Source: Brachypodium distachyon (Eukaryota > Streptophyta > Magnoliopsida > Poales > Poaceae). From it: a stretch of DNA of 64,000 nucleotides. Below, one piece after another: positions 41,884 through 53,144 of this stretch. The stretch covers positions 36,284,914 through 36,348,913 of the forward strand of contig NC_016132.3 in NCBI RefSeq assembly GCF_000005505.3. The letters run 5' to 3'. The notes beneath the pieces are model-generated. The model was given only the letters and a program-made list of their open reading frames with translations. It was not told where the DNA came from and ran no database searches. The number at the start of each line of letters is the position of its first letter. Positions within the stretch are counted from its first letter, which is position 1. The position numbers and the translations under genes are program-made.

Positions 41884-44718
41884 AGAATTGGCTTGTCCCC
41901 AAGCCAACGCCCTTGGAAATTGCTGTTTGAGTGACTCCAGGTCTTCCCAAGTAGCTTCAGTTAAATCAGCGTTGCTCCATTGGATCAACACTTGAGCAAT
42001 GGTTCAGTGTCCTTGTTGACGAACTCGATGCTGCAAAATGGAAACAGGAACACGAAGAGAAGCTTGCTCTGAAGGCAAATGAGGTTGTACCTGGTACTTG
42101 GAAGACACCGACCGTTTCAATTGTGAAACATGGAACACTGGATGGATTCTGCTGGTAGCAGGAAGAGCCAAACGATACGCCACCTGACCAATCTTCTGCA
42201 CCACTTTGTATGGACCATAAAAATGAAAAGCCAACTTATGATGAGCACGACAAACAACCGAGGACTGAACGTAAGGCTGCAGTTTCAGAAAAACCAAATC
42301 CCCAACAATGAATGAACGTTCAGTGCGGTGCTTATCAGCTTGGATCTTCATACGCTGCTGTGCCCGTAACAGATGCTGTTGAACTGACGCAGTTACAACC
42401 TGACGTTGATCAAGCCATGTCTGAAGATCAGCAGGTAAAATAGTATCAGAAGCTGACATGCCAAAATAACGTGGACTGTGACCATAGAGAACTTCAAATG
42501 GTGACTTGTTCAGAGCTGAATGCCAGTTAGTATTGTACCAGAACTCACAGAGAGGCAACCATCGAGCCCAACGATTAGGATTCGCACTGATGAAACACCG
42601 GAGATAACATTCAGTTTGCTGATTGACCCGTTCAGTTTGACCGTCAGTTTCAGGATGATAAGCTGAGCTCATCTTCAACTCAGATCCAGTTAACTTAGCT
42701 AAAGCTTGCCAAAATTGACTGGTGAAAACTGGATCATGATCTGAAACAATATACTTGGGCATACCATGCAATTTATAAACATGATCGACAAAAGCTTCAG
42801 CAACCTTTTGAGCATTGAAAGGATGATGTAATGGAATAATATGACCATACTTGGTAAATTTGTCGATCACAACGAAGATGCAGTTAGAAGAACCTGATGT
42901 GGGTAGACCATTGATGAAGTCCATGGAGATCATTTCCCAAGCTTGCTGTGGCACATGTAAAGGAGAAAGAAGACCAGGATATGGTACACGTTCAGGCTTA
43001 GCTTGTTGACAGACAACACAGGACTGAACTTGATCTTTGATTAAGGCCTTCATGCCTGTCCAATGAAATAAGGAGTGAATTCTTCGATAGGTAACAGGAA
43101 AACATAAATGTCCACCCATAGGACTGGTGTGAAAAGCCAAGAAGATCTTGCGATGAACATCCAGAGAATGACCAATCCACAAACACCCCTTGTACTGCAA
43201 TAAACCATTAACCAACTTGACATGTTGTTTGGCAGCAGGATCAAGTGTTAGCTGCTGTAGAAGCTCCTGACCTTTTGGGTCATCTTGGTAACTGAGAAGT
43301 ACATCAGATAACCATGCAGGCTGGGAACAGGAAGCTGCTAAAATCTGGAGGTGATCGTGTGGCCTTCTAGATAAAGAATCTGCAGCAGTGTTGGTAGAGC
43401 CCTTTTTGTAAATAATCCTATAAGTCAACCCCATCATTTTTGTGAGAGCCTTTTGCTGCCATTCTGTATGTAAACGTTGGTCATCAAGATGTGATAAACT
43501 TTTCTGATCAGTTCTTATGATGAACTCCTTAACTTGCAAATAGGAGCGCCACTGTTCTATGGCAAGCAAAATGGCCAAATATTCCTTGTCATATACTGAC
43601 AGAGACTGGTTCCTGGGGCCCAAAGCTTTGCTAACATAAGCCAAGGGATGCCCTTCTTGCATTAACACTGCTCCTATGCCCACATCACATGCATCAGTCT
43701 CTATGACAAAAGTTTTGGAGAAGTCAGGTAAAGCTAACACAGGAGCTGAAATTAGAGCTTGCTTCAACACTTGAAAAGCTTGATCAGTGACTGCTGTCCA
43801 CTGAAATATTGCTCCCTTCTTCAATAGTTGAGTTAGGGGCCTACTAATGATACCATAATGCTTGATAAACTTCCTATGATAACCAGTAATGCCCAAGAAA
43901 CCCCTAACTTCCTTCACATTTGTTGGAGTGGGCCACTTCTGGATGATACTGATCTTACTGTGATCTGTTGCCACTCCTTCACCACTGATAACATGTCCTA
44001 AATAAGCTATTCTTATGTTGGGCAAAAGCACATTTGGATAACTTCACTTTCCATTGATGCTTAGAAAGAATTTGCATTGAAGCAGATGATCCTCATAAGT
44101 TTTGCTGTATATGAGGATATCATCGAAAAACACTAGGGTAAATTTCCTTAAGACTGGCGTCAAAGAGCGGTTCATAGCACCTTGAAAAGTTCCAGGTGCT
44201 CCAGTGAGACCAAAAGCCATAACCTTGAATTCAGAATGGCCATTATGTGTTTGAAAGGCAGTCTTGTACTCTTCACCAGGGGCCAATCTGATTTGGTGAT
44301 ATCCTGCCTTGAGATCCAGCTTAGAAAACCATGCTGCACCAGCTAATTCATCTAACAACTCATCTATAACTGGTAGAGGATATTTTCCCTTAACAGTTAA
44401 TGCATTAAGATGCATGTAATCCACAACCATGCGCCAAGTAGAATCCTTCTTCTTAACAAGAATAACAGGAGAAGAGAAAGCACTATTGCTGTGCTGAATC
44501 ATACCACTCTGCAATAACTCGGTAACCTGAGCTTCAAGTTCATCCTTTAAATGAGGTGCTATGCGATAAGGACGTATGGAGACGGGTCGAGCGCCAGGAA
44601 TAAGTGGTATAGTATGGTCATAACAACGGCGAGGAGGCAATCCTTCTGGAGTAGCAAAGACATGAGTAAATCTATTCAGAAGTTGCTGAATGTCTACTGG
44701 AATTAACTGAGGTTCCAC
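41884..44718 (-). pseudogene. pol: pol of the chromovirus-type element (RT, RNase H, integrase, chromodomain-like tail)
   Basis: Reverse transcriptase in 44718-44044 (KYPLPVIDELLDEL, SKLDLKAGYHQIR, and the catalytic VFFDDILIYS), followed after a short out-of-frame stretch at about 44070-44020 by LGHVIS and the RNase H (IETDACDVGIGAVLMQ, YDKEYLAILLAIEQW). Integrase has the zinc-binding C-x-x-C (CVVCQQAK), the acidic residues in SMDFINGLP, IVSDHDPVFTS and ETDGQTERVNQ, and the GPYKVV and HPVFHVSQLK end. A TGA at 42004 stops the frame, but the same frame continues with VLIQWSNADLTEATWEDLES, a chromodomain-like tail that could guide integration to heterochromatin. Gag, protease and pol share one frame. 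Confidence 0.9.
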
Positions 44719-44820
44719 AGGAACAATGACAGATAAAGAAACTAGAGTGAGAGCACACTCCTCGGGTAATAGACCTTGTAAGGTAACAACTTCACCCTAT
44801 CTGATGAATGACATCCACTT

Positions 44821-46155
44821 CTAGGCCCAATCCACTTGCATGGGAGTATGAGCTGCTAACCAATCTAAACCCAAAATGCCATCATGAGTGCCCAAAGGAA
44901 GCAAACGAAAATCACTGAAAAACTGATGGCCATTGGAAGTCCACAAACAGTGAGAAAGTTGGTACTGACAATTGATAACTGTCCCTCCAGCAACTTGGAC
45001 CTTAACTGTTGGTATAGATTGTACCTGTTGTAGCTGATGCACATAAGAACAATCCAAACAGGTGTGGGTACTGCCTGAATCAACAAGAAAGAGGAATGTC
45101 TTGCCCTGGATCTCTAGCAATAACTGAAACGTAGTGGCAGAAGTGGCCTTACCTACTGCAGCAGCTGACAAGGACATCAACTGGCTAGGTTGTTCAGTTT
45201 CTTCCTCTGAAGAAGACAAAGAAAAATCTGGTTGCAATTGTTCAATCAACTCTTGCACGATATGTAACTGTACACTCTGCTTGCACTGATGGTCCTTGCT
45301 CCAGCGTTCTCCACACACAAAACATAGGCCTTTTGCTTTCCTGTAACTGCGAAGAGCATTCCATTGATAGTGTAAAGGATCTGGCACTTCCTCATATGCT
45401 GTCAATTGATCGTAGAGGTCAGAAAATCGCTCAACATAATCTTCCACAGTACCAGTCTGCTGTATATGGAATAATTGCCGAATAAGTTGTTGATGTTGAT
45501 TGTGACCAAAGCGAGCTTGCAACACAACACAAAACTCTTCCCAGGTAGCTCGGGGCATACGGCGTTGCACTGACTCAAGCCAACGAGCGGCAGAACCCTC
45601 AAATTGAGCAGAGGCATATGGAATCCAAAGAGCTGGTGCTGTTCCCCACAAACTGAAATAATCTTCACAGCGAGCTTGTCACAAACGTGGGTTGGATCCA
45701 TCAAATCGAGGTAGCTCCACACGAGGACCCGAACCAAAACCATCATGAGCATCAGAACCAGGCGAATTGGGTGGAGAAGTAAGATGCCTGGTGGATTTAG
45801 AATCGGACGCACCTCGAAATCGTGGTGGAATGTAGAGACCTTGTGGCTTTGGACGCGCGGCCCTCTCCCCCGTAGTGTCGTCGAGATTCAAGCCAGGGCC
45901 GGTCTTTGGCAAGGGAGAGCTCTGAGGTCGGGGAGTCGCACCTCATCCTTCGCGTCCCATCTCCAGCCGGATCTGGCCGATGTCGACGCCGAGATCATCA
46001 CCCACTGCATCAATCTTCGTCGTGAGATCATCGATCTTTGTAGACACTTGGTCGAACAGCTTGCCTACAGCCTTGACCAACGAATCTTGTTGCTCCTTGA
46101 CCTCACTCTTGAGCAAATCGTAAAGGACGCGCCCTTCTGGCTGTAGACTCTCCAT
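44821..46155 (-). pseudogene. gag: gag-protease of the chromovirus-type element
   Basis: The likely ATG is at 46155 (MESLQPEGRVLYDLL), 67 bp from the primer-binding site. One frame runs to 44821 with in-frame stops at 45943 and 45679 (each one base from a sense codon). It holds a coiled N-terminus, the gag core (RWLESVQRRMPRATWEEF, GTVEDYVERFSDLYDQL), a variant zinc knuckle CFVCGERWSKDHQC and the aspartic protease loop FLVDSGSTHTCLD, then LGLDWLAAH. The stop at 44821 separates it from pol. Confidence 0.9.
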
Positions 46156-46221
46156 CGCCTGCACACGCCGCCGCTCCTTGAACCTGGTATGGTGGTGGTG
46201 GCCGGGAAGCTCCAGGACCGT

Positions 46222-46235
46222 GGGTTCTGATACCA
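46222..46235 (-). other. Primer-binding site (initiator Met tRNA type)
   Basis: On the minus strand TGGTATCAGAACCC starts 3 nt after the LTR. TGGTATCAGAGC is complementary to the 3' end of plant initiator tRNA-Met; this copy differs slightly at its end. Confidence 0.8.
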
Positions 46236-46238
46236 GAT

Positions 46239-46578
46239 TGTGAACACCTATCTTGCTCACCGGATAAATCAACTAAGATCCGTGAATCATTCAACGAATT
46301 AGGGACTAATTGGTGTTCCTGTGTTTGTTCCTCCTATCCTCCCTCACAGCGAATTCGATTACGAGAGATAAGTTCTAGACTAGCCTTGCCAAATGCCGAA
46401 AAGCCAAAATCTACAAGCAACTCCTCTGGTAGATAAGAACTAGTTGCAGGATCAACGGACCCATTCTGGGCTTGCAAGCCGCGCTGGTAATTGACGTTGT
46501 CTCATGGGCCGAGTTGGACGAGGCCCAGTCGTAGCTTGGTCCAGTTGCTCAGGGGCCAGCTCCTCCAGGTCGCTGACA
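46239..46578 (-). repeat. 5' LTR of the chromovirus-type element
   Basis: Pairs with 41531-41869. Contains no TATA box of the simple TATAAA form that I can see. Confidence 0.93.
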
Positions 46579-46583
46579 AAATG

Positions 46584-47275
46584 GCAGCCCATTCCATCAA
46601 CGAAAAGGCCCACTGAACACGGACCGGAAGGCAGCCATTTCTCTTCAGTATGGGCCGCCGCCGCCACCCGCTGCCTCCTCCCCAGCCGCAGACCACCATG
46701 CTCGCCGCAGCTCTGCTTCCGCGGCCACGCTGCCTACTACCTCCGGCCGCTGGCCGGCGCGCTGCCGCTTCCCTGCTTCCCGCTGCAGCCGCTGCTCTCC
46801 CCCCCGCCGGCCGCTGGCCACGTGATAGCGCTTCGATGGAGGCTGACCTCCTCTCCTCGATGGTACGGCCGGCGCATATTCTTCCTCGGCTCTGGCCACC
46901 GGCGGCGACCTCTGGCTGTTGGGGAAAAACAGGTAGCCACATGGCAGTGGTTAGGCTCGTCAGGACCTTGCCGAAAGCTCGGGCCGAGCTTGGTTTTCAG
47001 ACTCGACAGCTTCCCGAGCTCGGCTCGAGAACGGCGAGCTTTTGGCAGCCGGCTCGGCTCGCGTCCATCCTGAATGACAATTGACACACCACGGTCAGTC
47101 TGAAGCTTTTTTATTTTTCTTTCAGGGGAAAAGCACCTCTAGGAGATAGTCCGAAAGCTTCCGAAAACACCACGCACTGTCAATTATCCTCTGATGCTTT
47201 GCATTACGTAGAATTATTATAATGTTGTATGAGAAGTCTACTTATATCCTACAAAAAGAAATTAAGTTTTATCTA
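46584..47275. other. Intergenic
   Basis: GC-rich to about 47085, with overlapping open frames on both strands (for example 46650-47084, +, rich in Ala, Pro and Leu) that show no recognisable domain and look like composition effects. It continues the DNA left of the retrotransposon at 41525. 46960-47060 has GCTCGGGC-type motifs. Confidence 0.4.
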
Positions 47276-47399
47276 CTCCCTCCGTCCAACAAAAGATGTT
47301 TCAAGTTTGTCAAAATTTGAATGCATGTAGAAATGACTTAGTGTATAGATGCATTCTAATTTAGTCGAAGTTGCGACATCCTTTGTTGTACGGAGAAAG
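47276..47399. mobile_element. Stowaway-like MITE, 124 bp
   Basis: CTCCCTCCGTCCAACAAAAG at the left, complementary to CTTTGTTGTACGGAGAAAG at the right, with TA on both sides (47274-47275, 47400-47401). Confidence 0.8.
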
Positions 47400-47525
47400 T
47401 ATATAAATCCATGTTAGTTAATTCGGGACGGAGGAAGTAATAAAAATAGGAGGAATGGCTCGCGATGCTTTGGTATGACCAAATTTTCGCCTTGGCTGAA
47501 TGCATTTGTAATGTGGTACAGAGTA

Positions 47526-47637
47526 TTGCCTCTGTTCCATAATTTTTGCCGAATATTACATGTATCTAAACGCTTTTCAGGAATAGATACATCTATTTTT
47601 GGTCAAATTTGACACAAGAATTATGAAAAGGAGGGAG
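47526..47637. mobile_element. Stowaway-like MITE, 112 bp
   Basis: TTGCCTCTGTTCCATAATTT at the left, mirrored by AATTATGAAAAGGAGGGAG at the right, with TA on both sides. It shares the internal ACATGTATCTA and TAGATACATC motifs with the element at 50988. Confidence 0.75.
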
Positions 47638-47696
47638 TAATAGATATTGCCGGTCATTTGGCACTGTACTAACAAACCTATTGAACTATCATGCAG

Positions 47697-48830
47697 TTCT
47701 CCCTCAGAAAGTATCTCCCAATTGGTCCTAGGATACCAATGGCTAAAAAGATGGAGAAGATGAGAGTCGACCTGGAGGTGATCACAGATCAACACAAGAA
47801 GTTCAAACTAATGGCGGACACTAATGCCAATGAGCTGAAAGTGGTTGATATACGGGAAACATCATCAATGATGGAAGCCCAGATCATCATTGGGAGGACT
47901 GGAGAGAGAGAGAAACTATTGGCTTCTTTATCTGAGAGCGTGACTGGAGGGATGACAATCCTTCCAATATATGGCATAGGAGGTCTTGGCAAGACAACCT
48001 TAGCTAAAATGGTTTACAATAGTAACCAATTCAAAGACTACTCTCAGGTGTGGGTTTACGTGCCCCAGATATTTGATTTGAAGAAAATTGGCAATTCCGT
48101 AATATCACAACTATCAGAGAAGGAGAGTCGGTACACCGGAGTGCAAATGATACAGAGTTCCCTATCAAAGCTACTAGCTGATAAGAAAATTTTCATTGTT
48201 TTGGATGACCTGTGGGAGGATATGGAATCTCATTTGGATAGTCTCAAGGCTATGCTAAGGGTCGGGAAGGGCAGTAAGGTGGTTGTTATAGTAACCACAC
48301 GTGACGAGGGCATTGCAAAGAAAATGTCTACCATTGAACCACACAAATTAGCACCATTGACAGGTGACATGTGTTGGTCTATAATAGAGCAAAAGTGTGA
48401 CTTTGAATCTAGACTTGACAAAGAAGAGTTGGAACAAATTGGAATGGAGATTACAATGAAGTATAAAGGTGTGGCTTTAGCAGCTCAATCACTTGGACAT
48501 ATGTTGCATTCTGTGACGTTTGGTGAATGGGAGTCAGTGAGAAATAGTCATATCTGGGATGTATCTACTGCGGAAGAGGCACCTTCAACGCATGTGCTTG
48601 CATCGCTGAGGTTAAGCTACAGTGTTATGCCTCCGTATTTGAAGCTATGCTTTGCCTATTGTGCAACTTTCCCGAAAGGTTGCAAGATTGTAAAAGATGA
48701 CCTAATTCACCAATGGGTTTCTCTTGGTTTCGTTGAGCCACCAGATGTGTTCTCCTCCTGGCAGCTCGGTGAGAGAGAGATATTAGGCAGCTTTTGGGGT
48801 TGTCCTTCCTTCAAAATTCAAAGTCGCCAT
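47697..48830 (+). pseudogene. NBS-LRR resistance gene fragment (NB-ARC domain only)
   Basis: Plant immune receptors of this class bind nucleotide through NB-ARC. Visible in order: end of the coiled-coil domain, P-loop GIGGLGKTTLAK, RNBS-A region FKDYSQVWVYV, kinase-2 KIFIVLDDLWED, RNBS-B VVVIVTTRDEGIA, GLPL-like KYKGVALAAQSLG, RNBS-D LKLCFAYCATFPKG. The open frame starts at 47691, but CATGCAG just before TTCTCCCTC looks like a splice acceptor, so this is probably an internal exon and the N-terminus is missing. Near 48775 a two-base change in a GAGAGA tract shifts the frame (the family's RQLLGLSFLQNSK lies in the other frame), and at about 48830 unrelated repeat DNA begins. No MHD motif and no LRR. 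Confidence 0.85.
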
Positions 48831-50020
48831 CGGTGAGCTTTTACCGACAGGCACAAAAACCGCTCCACTGATGATTTGAGTGCCCATCGGTATCTATTTG
48901 TGCATGCCCCACCCGTCAGTGGAGGTGTGACTGCACCGACGGGCTTTGTGGCACGCCTGTTAGTGGAAAGTCGTCCGGCGGGCTGTGAAGGTGTTGTGGC
49001 ACCATTTCCACTAAAGGACGCCAACCATCGCCCGTCAGTGATAGTTGTATCCATTTACGGGCACTTATGGCCTGCCCATCAGTGTCGTTAATTGCCGTAC
49101 CCCTGCTTTTTGGGTGTGACAGTACTTGAAAAACCCAAGCTAGCTTGTGCAACCTCAACCATACAGCCTCTCAGCAGCTCAGCCCTGGCTGAGGACGCAC
49201 ATGATACATTTCATGAACTCCATACACATAATTCATACCGAACATACATACACAAAATTCACATTTTTCACAATTTTCACTGTTTTCACTTACTTTATTC
49301 ATACGCAAGACCGATCGGATTATTACACATGCAGTTTCTTCATTTTGACAAAAAAAAATACAATGACAGACCCATACATATTATACATGTGAATTTCTAA
49401 AGAGTCGAAGCAACCTTCTGAACTTTCCAAGTATCTTAACTCCATGCCCTTTTCAATATATCCAAATATTACAAAATAATAATAATAATAAATAACTAAA
49501 TAGATAGGTAGAATGATTTAAACGTACCTGTTGGATGGGTTCAAAGGGAGCATGAGAAATGGAAGGTTTCCATCAATTTCTTCTTTGTCCGGTGTTACCG
49601 AAATACAACATCGCCACCGTCGTGACATTTCAGTAACACTGGATAAAATCTCTTACTCAAAAGAGTGTCTTTTATAGTGCTACAAAATGTCACAATAGTG
49701 ACCAGTGGACGGGTGGCATGTGCGAAGTCTGGTTACGGCTCGCACTATAGAGCTCCTGTGCTAGAATTCAAAATCTGACGTCTTTTTCTTGTCTAGTGTC
49801 ACCAAAATCAGATGGCCACTCTGAACATCACATTTTGCAAGAAGAAAAGACCTCACTTCAGGTTAGGTTTTGGGATTTATCAAATTTTGGTACATACACC
49901 GCTGGGGGAAAAGAGAAGACCCGTTGGTGAAGTGTCATACTCTGTCATACTCCATTGACGGGCAAGCAGCTCACATCCTTCAATGATGTCCAAAAACCAA
50001 AGACTTGGGTCACACCACCA
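48831..50020. other. CACTA-like remnant that truncates the NBS gene
   Basis: 48831-49100 is full of CCCGTCAGTG, CATCGGT and CCACTAA-type motifs in both orientations, and 49920-49965 has CCGTTGGTGAAGTGTCA and CCATTGACGGGC, so an element with CACTA-style subterminal repeats probably spans the interval. I could not find clear termini. The middle (49110-49900) is AT-rich with an AAT microsatellite (49473-49493) and no gene. Confidence 0.4.
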
Positions 50021-50026
50021 CTGACA

Positions 50027-50575
50027 ACTTTTTGGGGCAGGTGTCTCATGAAACCACGTTTGTATGCAATAGTCTCACAAAACCACATTTTTTGTGGAAG
50101 CTGGTCTCAAAAAACCCTAATCTTGATAATTAAACTGGTTGATGGTGCTAAATTTATTTAATTCTATTAGGGAGCTTGCGGTGAAGCGACAAAGCTGCGG
50201 GAGCTCTCAGAAAACCCAAGTGTTTCCGACAACGCGGGGCCACCAATCAGATGCCACGTCATCTTCCCGGACCCATTTTCGATGTCTATTTTCGACGCCA
50301 CGTCAGCTGCCTTTGCTCTAGTGACAGCTGGTGATGTCTCGAGTCGGGTAGAAACTAACGTGGCATCAAAAATGGGCGTCGAAAACGTGTTGGGAAAGAT
50401 GACGTGGCATCTGACAGGTGGTCTTGGGTTATCAGAAACGTCATCAACCAGCTTAATTATCGAATTTAGGATTTTCTGAAACCAGCTGCCCCAAAAGTTA
50501 TGGTTTGGTGAGACTATTAAAAACACCGTGGTTTTATGAGACAGCTGCCACAAAAAATGTGGTTCCGTGAAATTT
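50027..50575. mobile_element. Foldback element with inverted repeats over 100 bp long
   Basis: The left arm (about 50027-50145) carries CTTTTTGGGGCAGGTGTCTC, CACAAAACCACATTTTTTGT, GATAATTAA and CTGGTTGATG. The right arm (about 50443-50575) carries the same blocks in reverse complement, including CATCAACCAGCTTAATTATC and ACAAAAAATGTGGTTCC. The centre (about 50146-50442) is itself partly palindromic (GATGCCACGTCATCTTCCC and GGGAAAGATGACGTGGCATC). Non-coding; superfamily not assigned. Confidence 0.7.
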
Positions 50576-51516
50576 ATTCTATTAAAACCAACCCGCAAGA
50601 GCTGCTTCGTGACAACACTAAAAGAGAACCATACAGTTTACTATATATGACAAGGCACGAAGCAGTAGAAAATACAGTGCATCGTCAGAAAAAATTAACT
50701 TTATTTAATTCTGAACAGCAACTATATGAGTTTTTCTACGGTGCTTGGGAGGTACAAGAGGTACCGGTACCTCCCTGCTCACCAGGACGACGCCATCGGT
50801 TCCTTCCGCCGTCCCTGCGAATAAAAATAATCACAAAAAAATCCTAAAGTATTTGCTGACATATTTTATCTTTAATCTTTTCAGCGCTCCCTGTGAGTTA
50901 AGTAAAATAACTTTTTTGCCTTAGTATGGTAGGAAACACTTATATAAACTAGGGTGCTTTTGGAGCTGCTAGAACACATATCTAATACTCCCTCCGTCCC
51001 ATATTAAGTGACTTTCTATTACATGTATCTAGACGTTTTTTAGGCATAGATACATCCATATTTGTGCAAATTTGAGTCACTTAATATGAAAGGGAGGGAG
51101 TAACACAAGACCTTACTATAATACCAATTCAAAAGTAATACAAATAATCAGAAAAACTTTAAATTATTTGTTGAAATGTTCATCTTTAATCGTATAAACT
51201 ATAAAGATCCGATCAGTTGGCAATGATAGACTTAGCACAAACGGTTGAACCAGAGTCGATACTGATCTCTTCTACGGTATCTCAAAATTAAATTCGACAT
51301 CTATTAATTTTATTTAATGATTCATGTATCTGCATTGTTTATTTTTCATTTAGTGTAGTTAGCCGTCCGGCGAGACGTGCGTGCGATGCGTACGAATCCG
51401 ACAAATCTTCAAAGGCGGCGTGAGAGGTGAGATGCGAGCGATGTCGTGCAAGGCGACATGGGGGCGAGATGCCGTCAGGTCGTGCAAGGCGAGTTAGCCG
51501 AGTGATTTGGTTTAGT
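50576..51516. other. Intergenic with a Stowaway MITE
   Basis: No gene recognised. 50752-50779 contains the palindrome GGTACCGGTACC. 50930-51150 is related to 20985-21150. The MITE at 50988-51100 is listed separately. Confidence 0.4.
50988..51100. mobile_element. Stowaway MITE, 113 bp
   Basis: CTCCCTCCGTCCCATATTAA at the left, mirrored by TTAATATGAAAGGGAGGGAG at the right, flanked by TA on both sides. Absent from the related sequence at about 21045, which gives the empty site. Confidence 0.88.
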
Positions 51517-52240
51517 TGTTAGGGGCTACATGTAGTTTGTTAGCAAAGTTGTTAGCTAGTGTACGCATGTGTGTGTTGCCGGGCCGAGTCTTTATCTTGG
51601 GGAGAGTTTAGAAGGGAGAGAGGAAGTCGTTGGGCAGATGGCACAAAACCGTCAGAAATAACCCAAAAAGTGACAGAAATATGGTAGTTGCTTCACAAAA
51701 GTGATAAAAACAATGTTTGTGATACTATTATTTTGTGACGGGTACATAATCACCGTCACAAATGTGTGCTTGTTGTGACGGTGAACCAACACGTAAATTG
51801 TTAAGACCGACACAAAAATGTTGATTTTTCGTCTCGGGTTCTGGTGCCGCGACACGAAAGTAAATAATTTCGTGTTGGTAGTATTATGTCCGTCACAATT
51901 ATTATTTTGTGACGGCACTTCTGGTGCCCGACACGAAGATAAATAATTTTGTGTCGGTAGTACTATGCCCGTCACAATTATTATTTTGTGACGGCATTTC
52001 TGGTGCCCGACACGTCCGACACGAAACTAATTAAATCACCGTCACTAAACTTTGTGATCCTGGCAGTGCAGGGGCTGATTAGTTGTGATCTCTGCCCCTG
52101 TGTGCGGCTATGTAAGAGCTTGTAAACATGCATGCTGTTTGGTGAGAAGAGAAATAGAGAGAAGGAAGTAAAGTTGGGCTGCGTGCGGTAGCTCAACTGC
52201 TCAACACCAAAATACTTGTCTCTTGGTTGTACTTTCAACA
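51517..52240 (+). mobile_element. Candidate solo LTR with a nested CACTA
   Basis: TGTTAGGGGCTACATGTAG at 51517 and TTGTACTTTCAACA ending at 52240 look like the ends of a short LTR of copia type; without the CACTA it would be about 290 bp. The internal text (GCCGGGCCGAGTCTTTATCTTGG, then GAGAAATAGAGAGAAGG) is in keeping. The flanks TTAGT and GAGAT do not match, so this remains tentative. Confidence 0.35.
51630..52068. mobile_element. Small CACTA element, third family
   Basis: The right end CTGGCAGTG (52068) is a CACTGCCAG terminus and is followed by CAG. The same CAG occurs at 51635-51637 next to the degenerate left end. The interior repeats TTGTGACGG and GTGCCCGACACGAA in both orientations (for example 51733, 51910, 51990). 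The repeat motif TTGTGACGG differs from families A and B. Left boundary approximate. Confidence 0.6.
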
Positions 52241-52879
52241 GAGATAAGCTGATAATCCTTAATACTCCAACTCAAAATTGGAGGAGTATTGTAAAAGCAA
52301 GGGTAAACATGTAACCTAAGTACCTAACGAGAGATAATAAGAGAGAAAAAAGAGGCGTCGCCCCCAGTTTGAACAAGTACTTCCTCCGATTGTGATGTAC
52401 TCCCCTCCGATCAAATAGTGTGTGTGATGTCGCGTTGGGCGTGCGTGCAGCCCCAGAAACGTGCTAGTCCACTTCTGGCTTAATCAAGCTATTCGACCTG
52501 GGCAGAGCCGAACCTGGCTCGGCCCGCAGATGCCGTTTTTTGGTGGGCTCGGCTCAGGCTGAAGACGAGGCAGGATTAGGCCGAGCCGGCCTAGCTAGCC
52601 ATGGGCTCGGTCCAGCTAGCTCGAATGTCCAACCCGCAGCAGTCAGACTATTCGACCTGAATCACAGATGGTTTCTCAACTACCGTATGTTATCCGTTTT
52701 ATTAATGGTTTCTGAACTGCTGTTGGTTACAGCGCGCTTAAATTTTTTTTGCGGGTAATCAGCGCGCTTAATTTGATGGCCAACGGTATATATTCTCAAC
52801 TACTGTTGGTTAGAGGAACCATATATATCTTGATCGTGGGCTACATCTAGTTCTTGCCGTCTATTCTCTAATAAACCCA
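52241..52879. other. Intergenic
   Basis: No gene recognised. 52370-52420 has TACTTCCTCCGATTGTG and ACTCCCCTCCGATC, decayed MITE-like ends. 52495-52640 is rich in GCTCGGC/GCCGAGC motifs. Confidence 0.35.
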
Positions 52880-53049
52880 ATCCTAGATGCAAAGCCGCCG
52901 GGTGACATGATTTTGTACTAATCAAAATCAAGTCAATTGATTTTCTACTAATCCTAGATGCAAAGCCGCCGGGCGGCATGATTTTGTGCTAATCAAAATC
53001 AAGTCAATTGATTTTGTACTAATCCTATATGCAAAGCCGCCGGGTGACA
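52880..53049 (+). repeat. 71-bp tandem repeat, about 2.4 copies, upstream of the aldo-keto reductase
   Basis: Units start ATCCTAGATGCAAAGCCGCC at 52880, 52951 and 53022. They contain ATCAAAATCAAGTCAATTGA, in which TCAATTGA is palindromic. It ends about 90 bp before the TATA box of the gene. Confidence 0.9.
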
Positions 53050-53137
53050 ATGACATACTTCCTGTCGCCACTGTGCGCTTCCTCGTATGGATTTGTTTTT
53101 TTTAGATGAAAATTCCTCGTATGGATTCGAGTAGTAG

Positions 53138-53144
53138 TATAAAT
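53138..53144 (+). promoter_or_regulatory. TATA box of the aldo-keto reductase gene
   Basis: TATAAAT, 108 bp upstream of the ATG at 53246. Confidence 0.6.

Larger units (their letters stand above)
41531..46578 (-). mobile_element. Chromovirus-type Ty3/gypsy LTR retrotransposon
   Basis: Two LTRs of about 340 bp (41531-41869 and 46239-46578) are flanked by the perfect target duplication AAATG (41526-41530 and 46579-46583). Read on the minus strand, the 5' LTR begins TGTCAGCGACC and ends TGTTCACA, followed by the primer-binding site TGGTATCAGAACCC and, before the 3' LTR, the polypurine tract AAGAACGAGGGGG. Coding order: gag, protease, reverse transcriptase, RNase H, integrase, chromodomain-like tail. 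By eye the LTRs differ at about 15 positions. Several in-frame stops and one short out-of-frame stretch disable it. Confidence 0.95.

Noticed and set aside
46504..47087. ORFs up to 189 codons on both strands
   Set aside because: Ala/Pro/Leu-rich, mutually overlapping, no domain; not called as a gene.
52880..53049. CRISPR-like array of regular repeats
   Set aside because: Contiguous 71-bp tandem units without unique spacers, in a eukaryotic promoter region.
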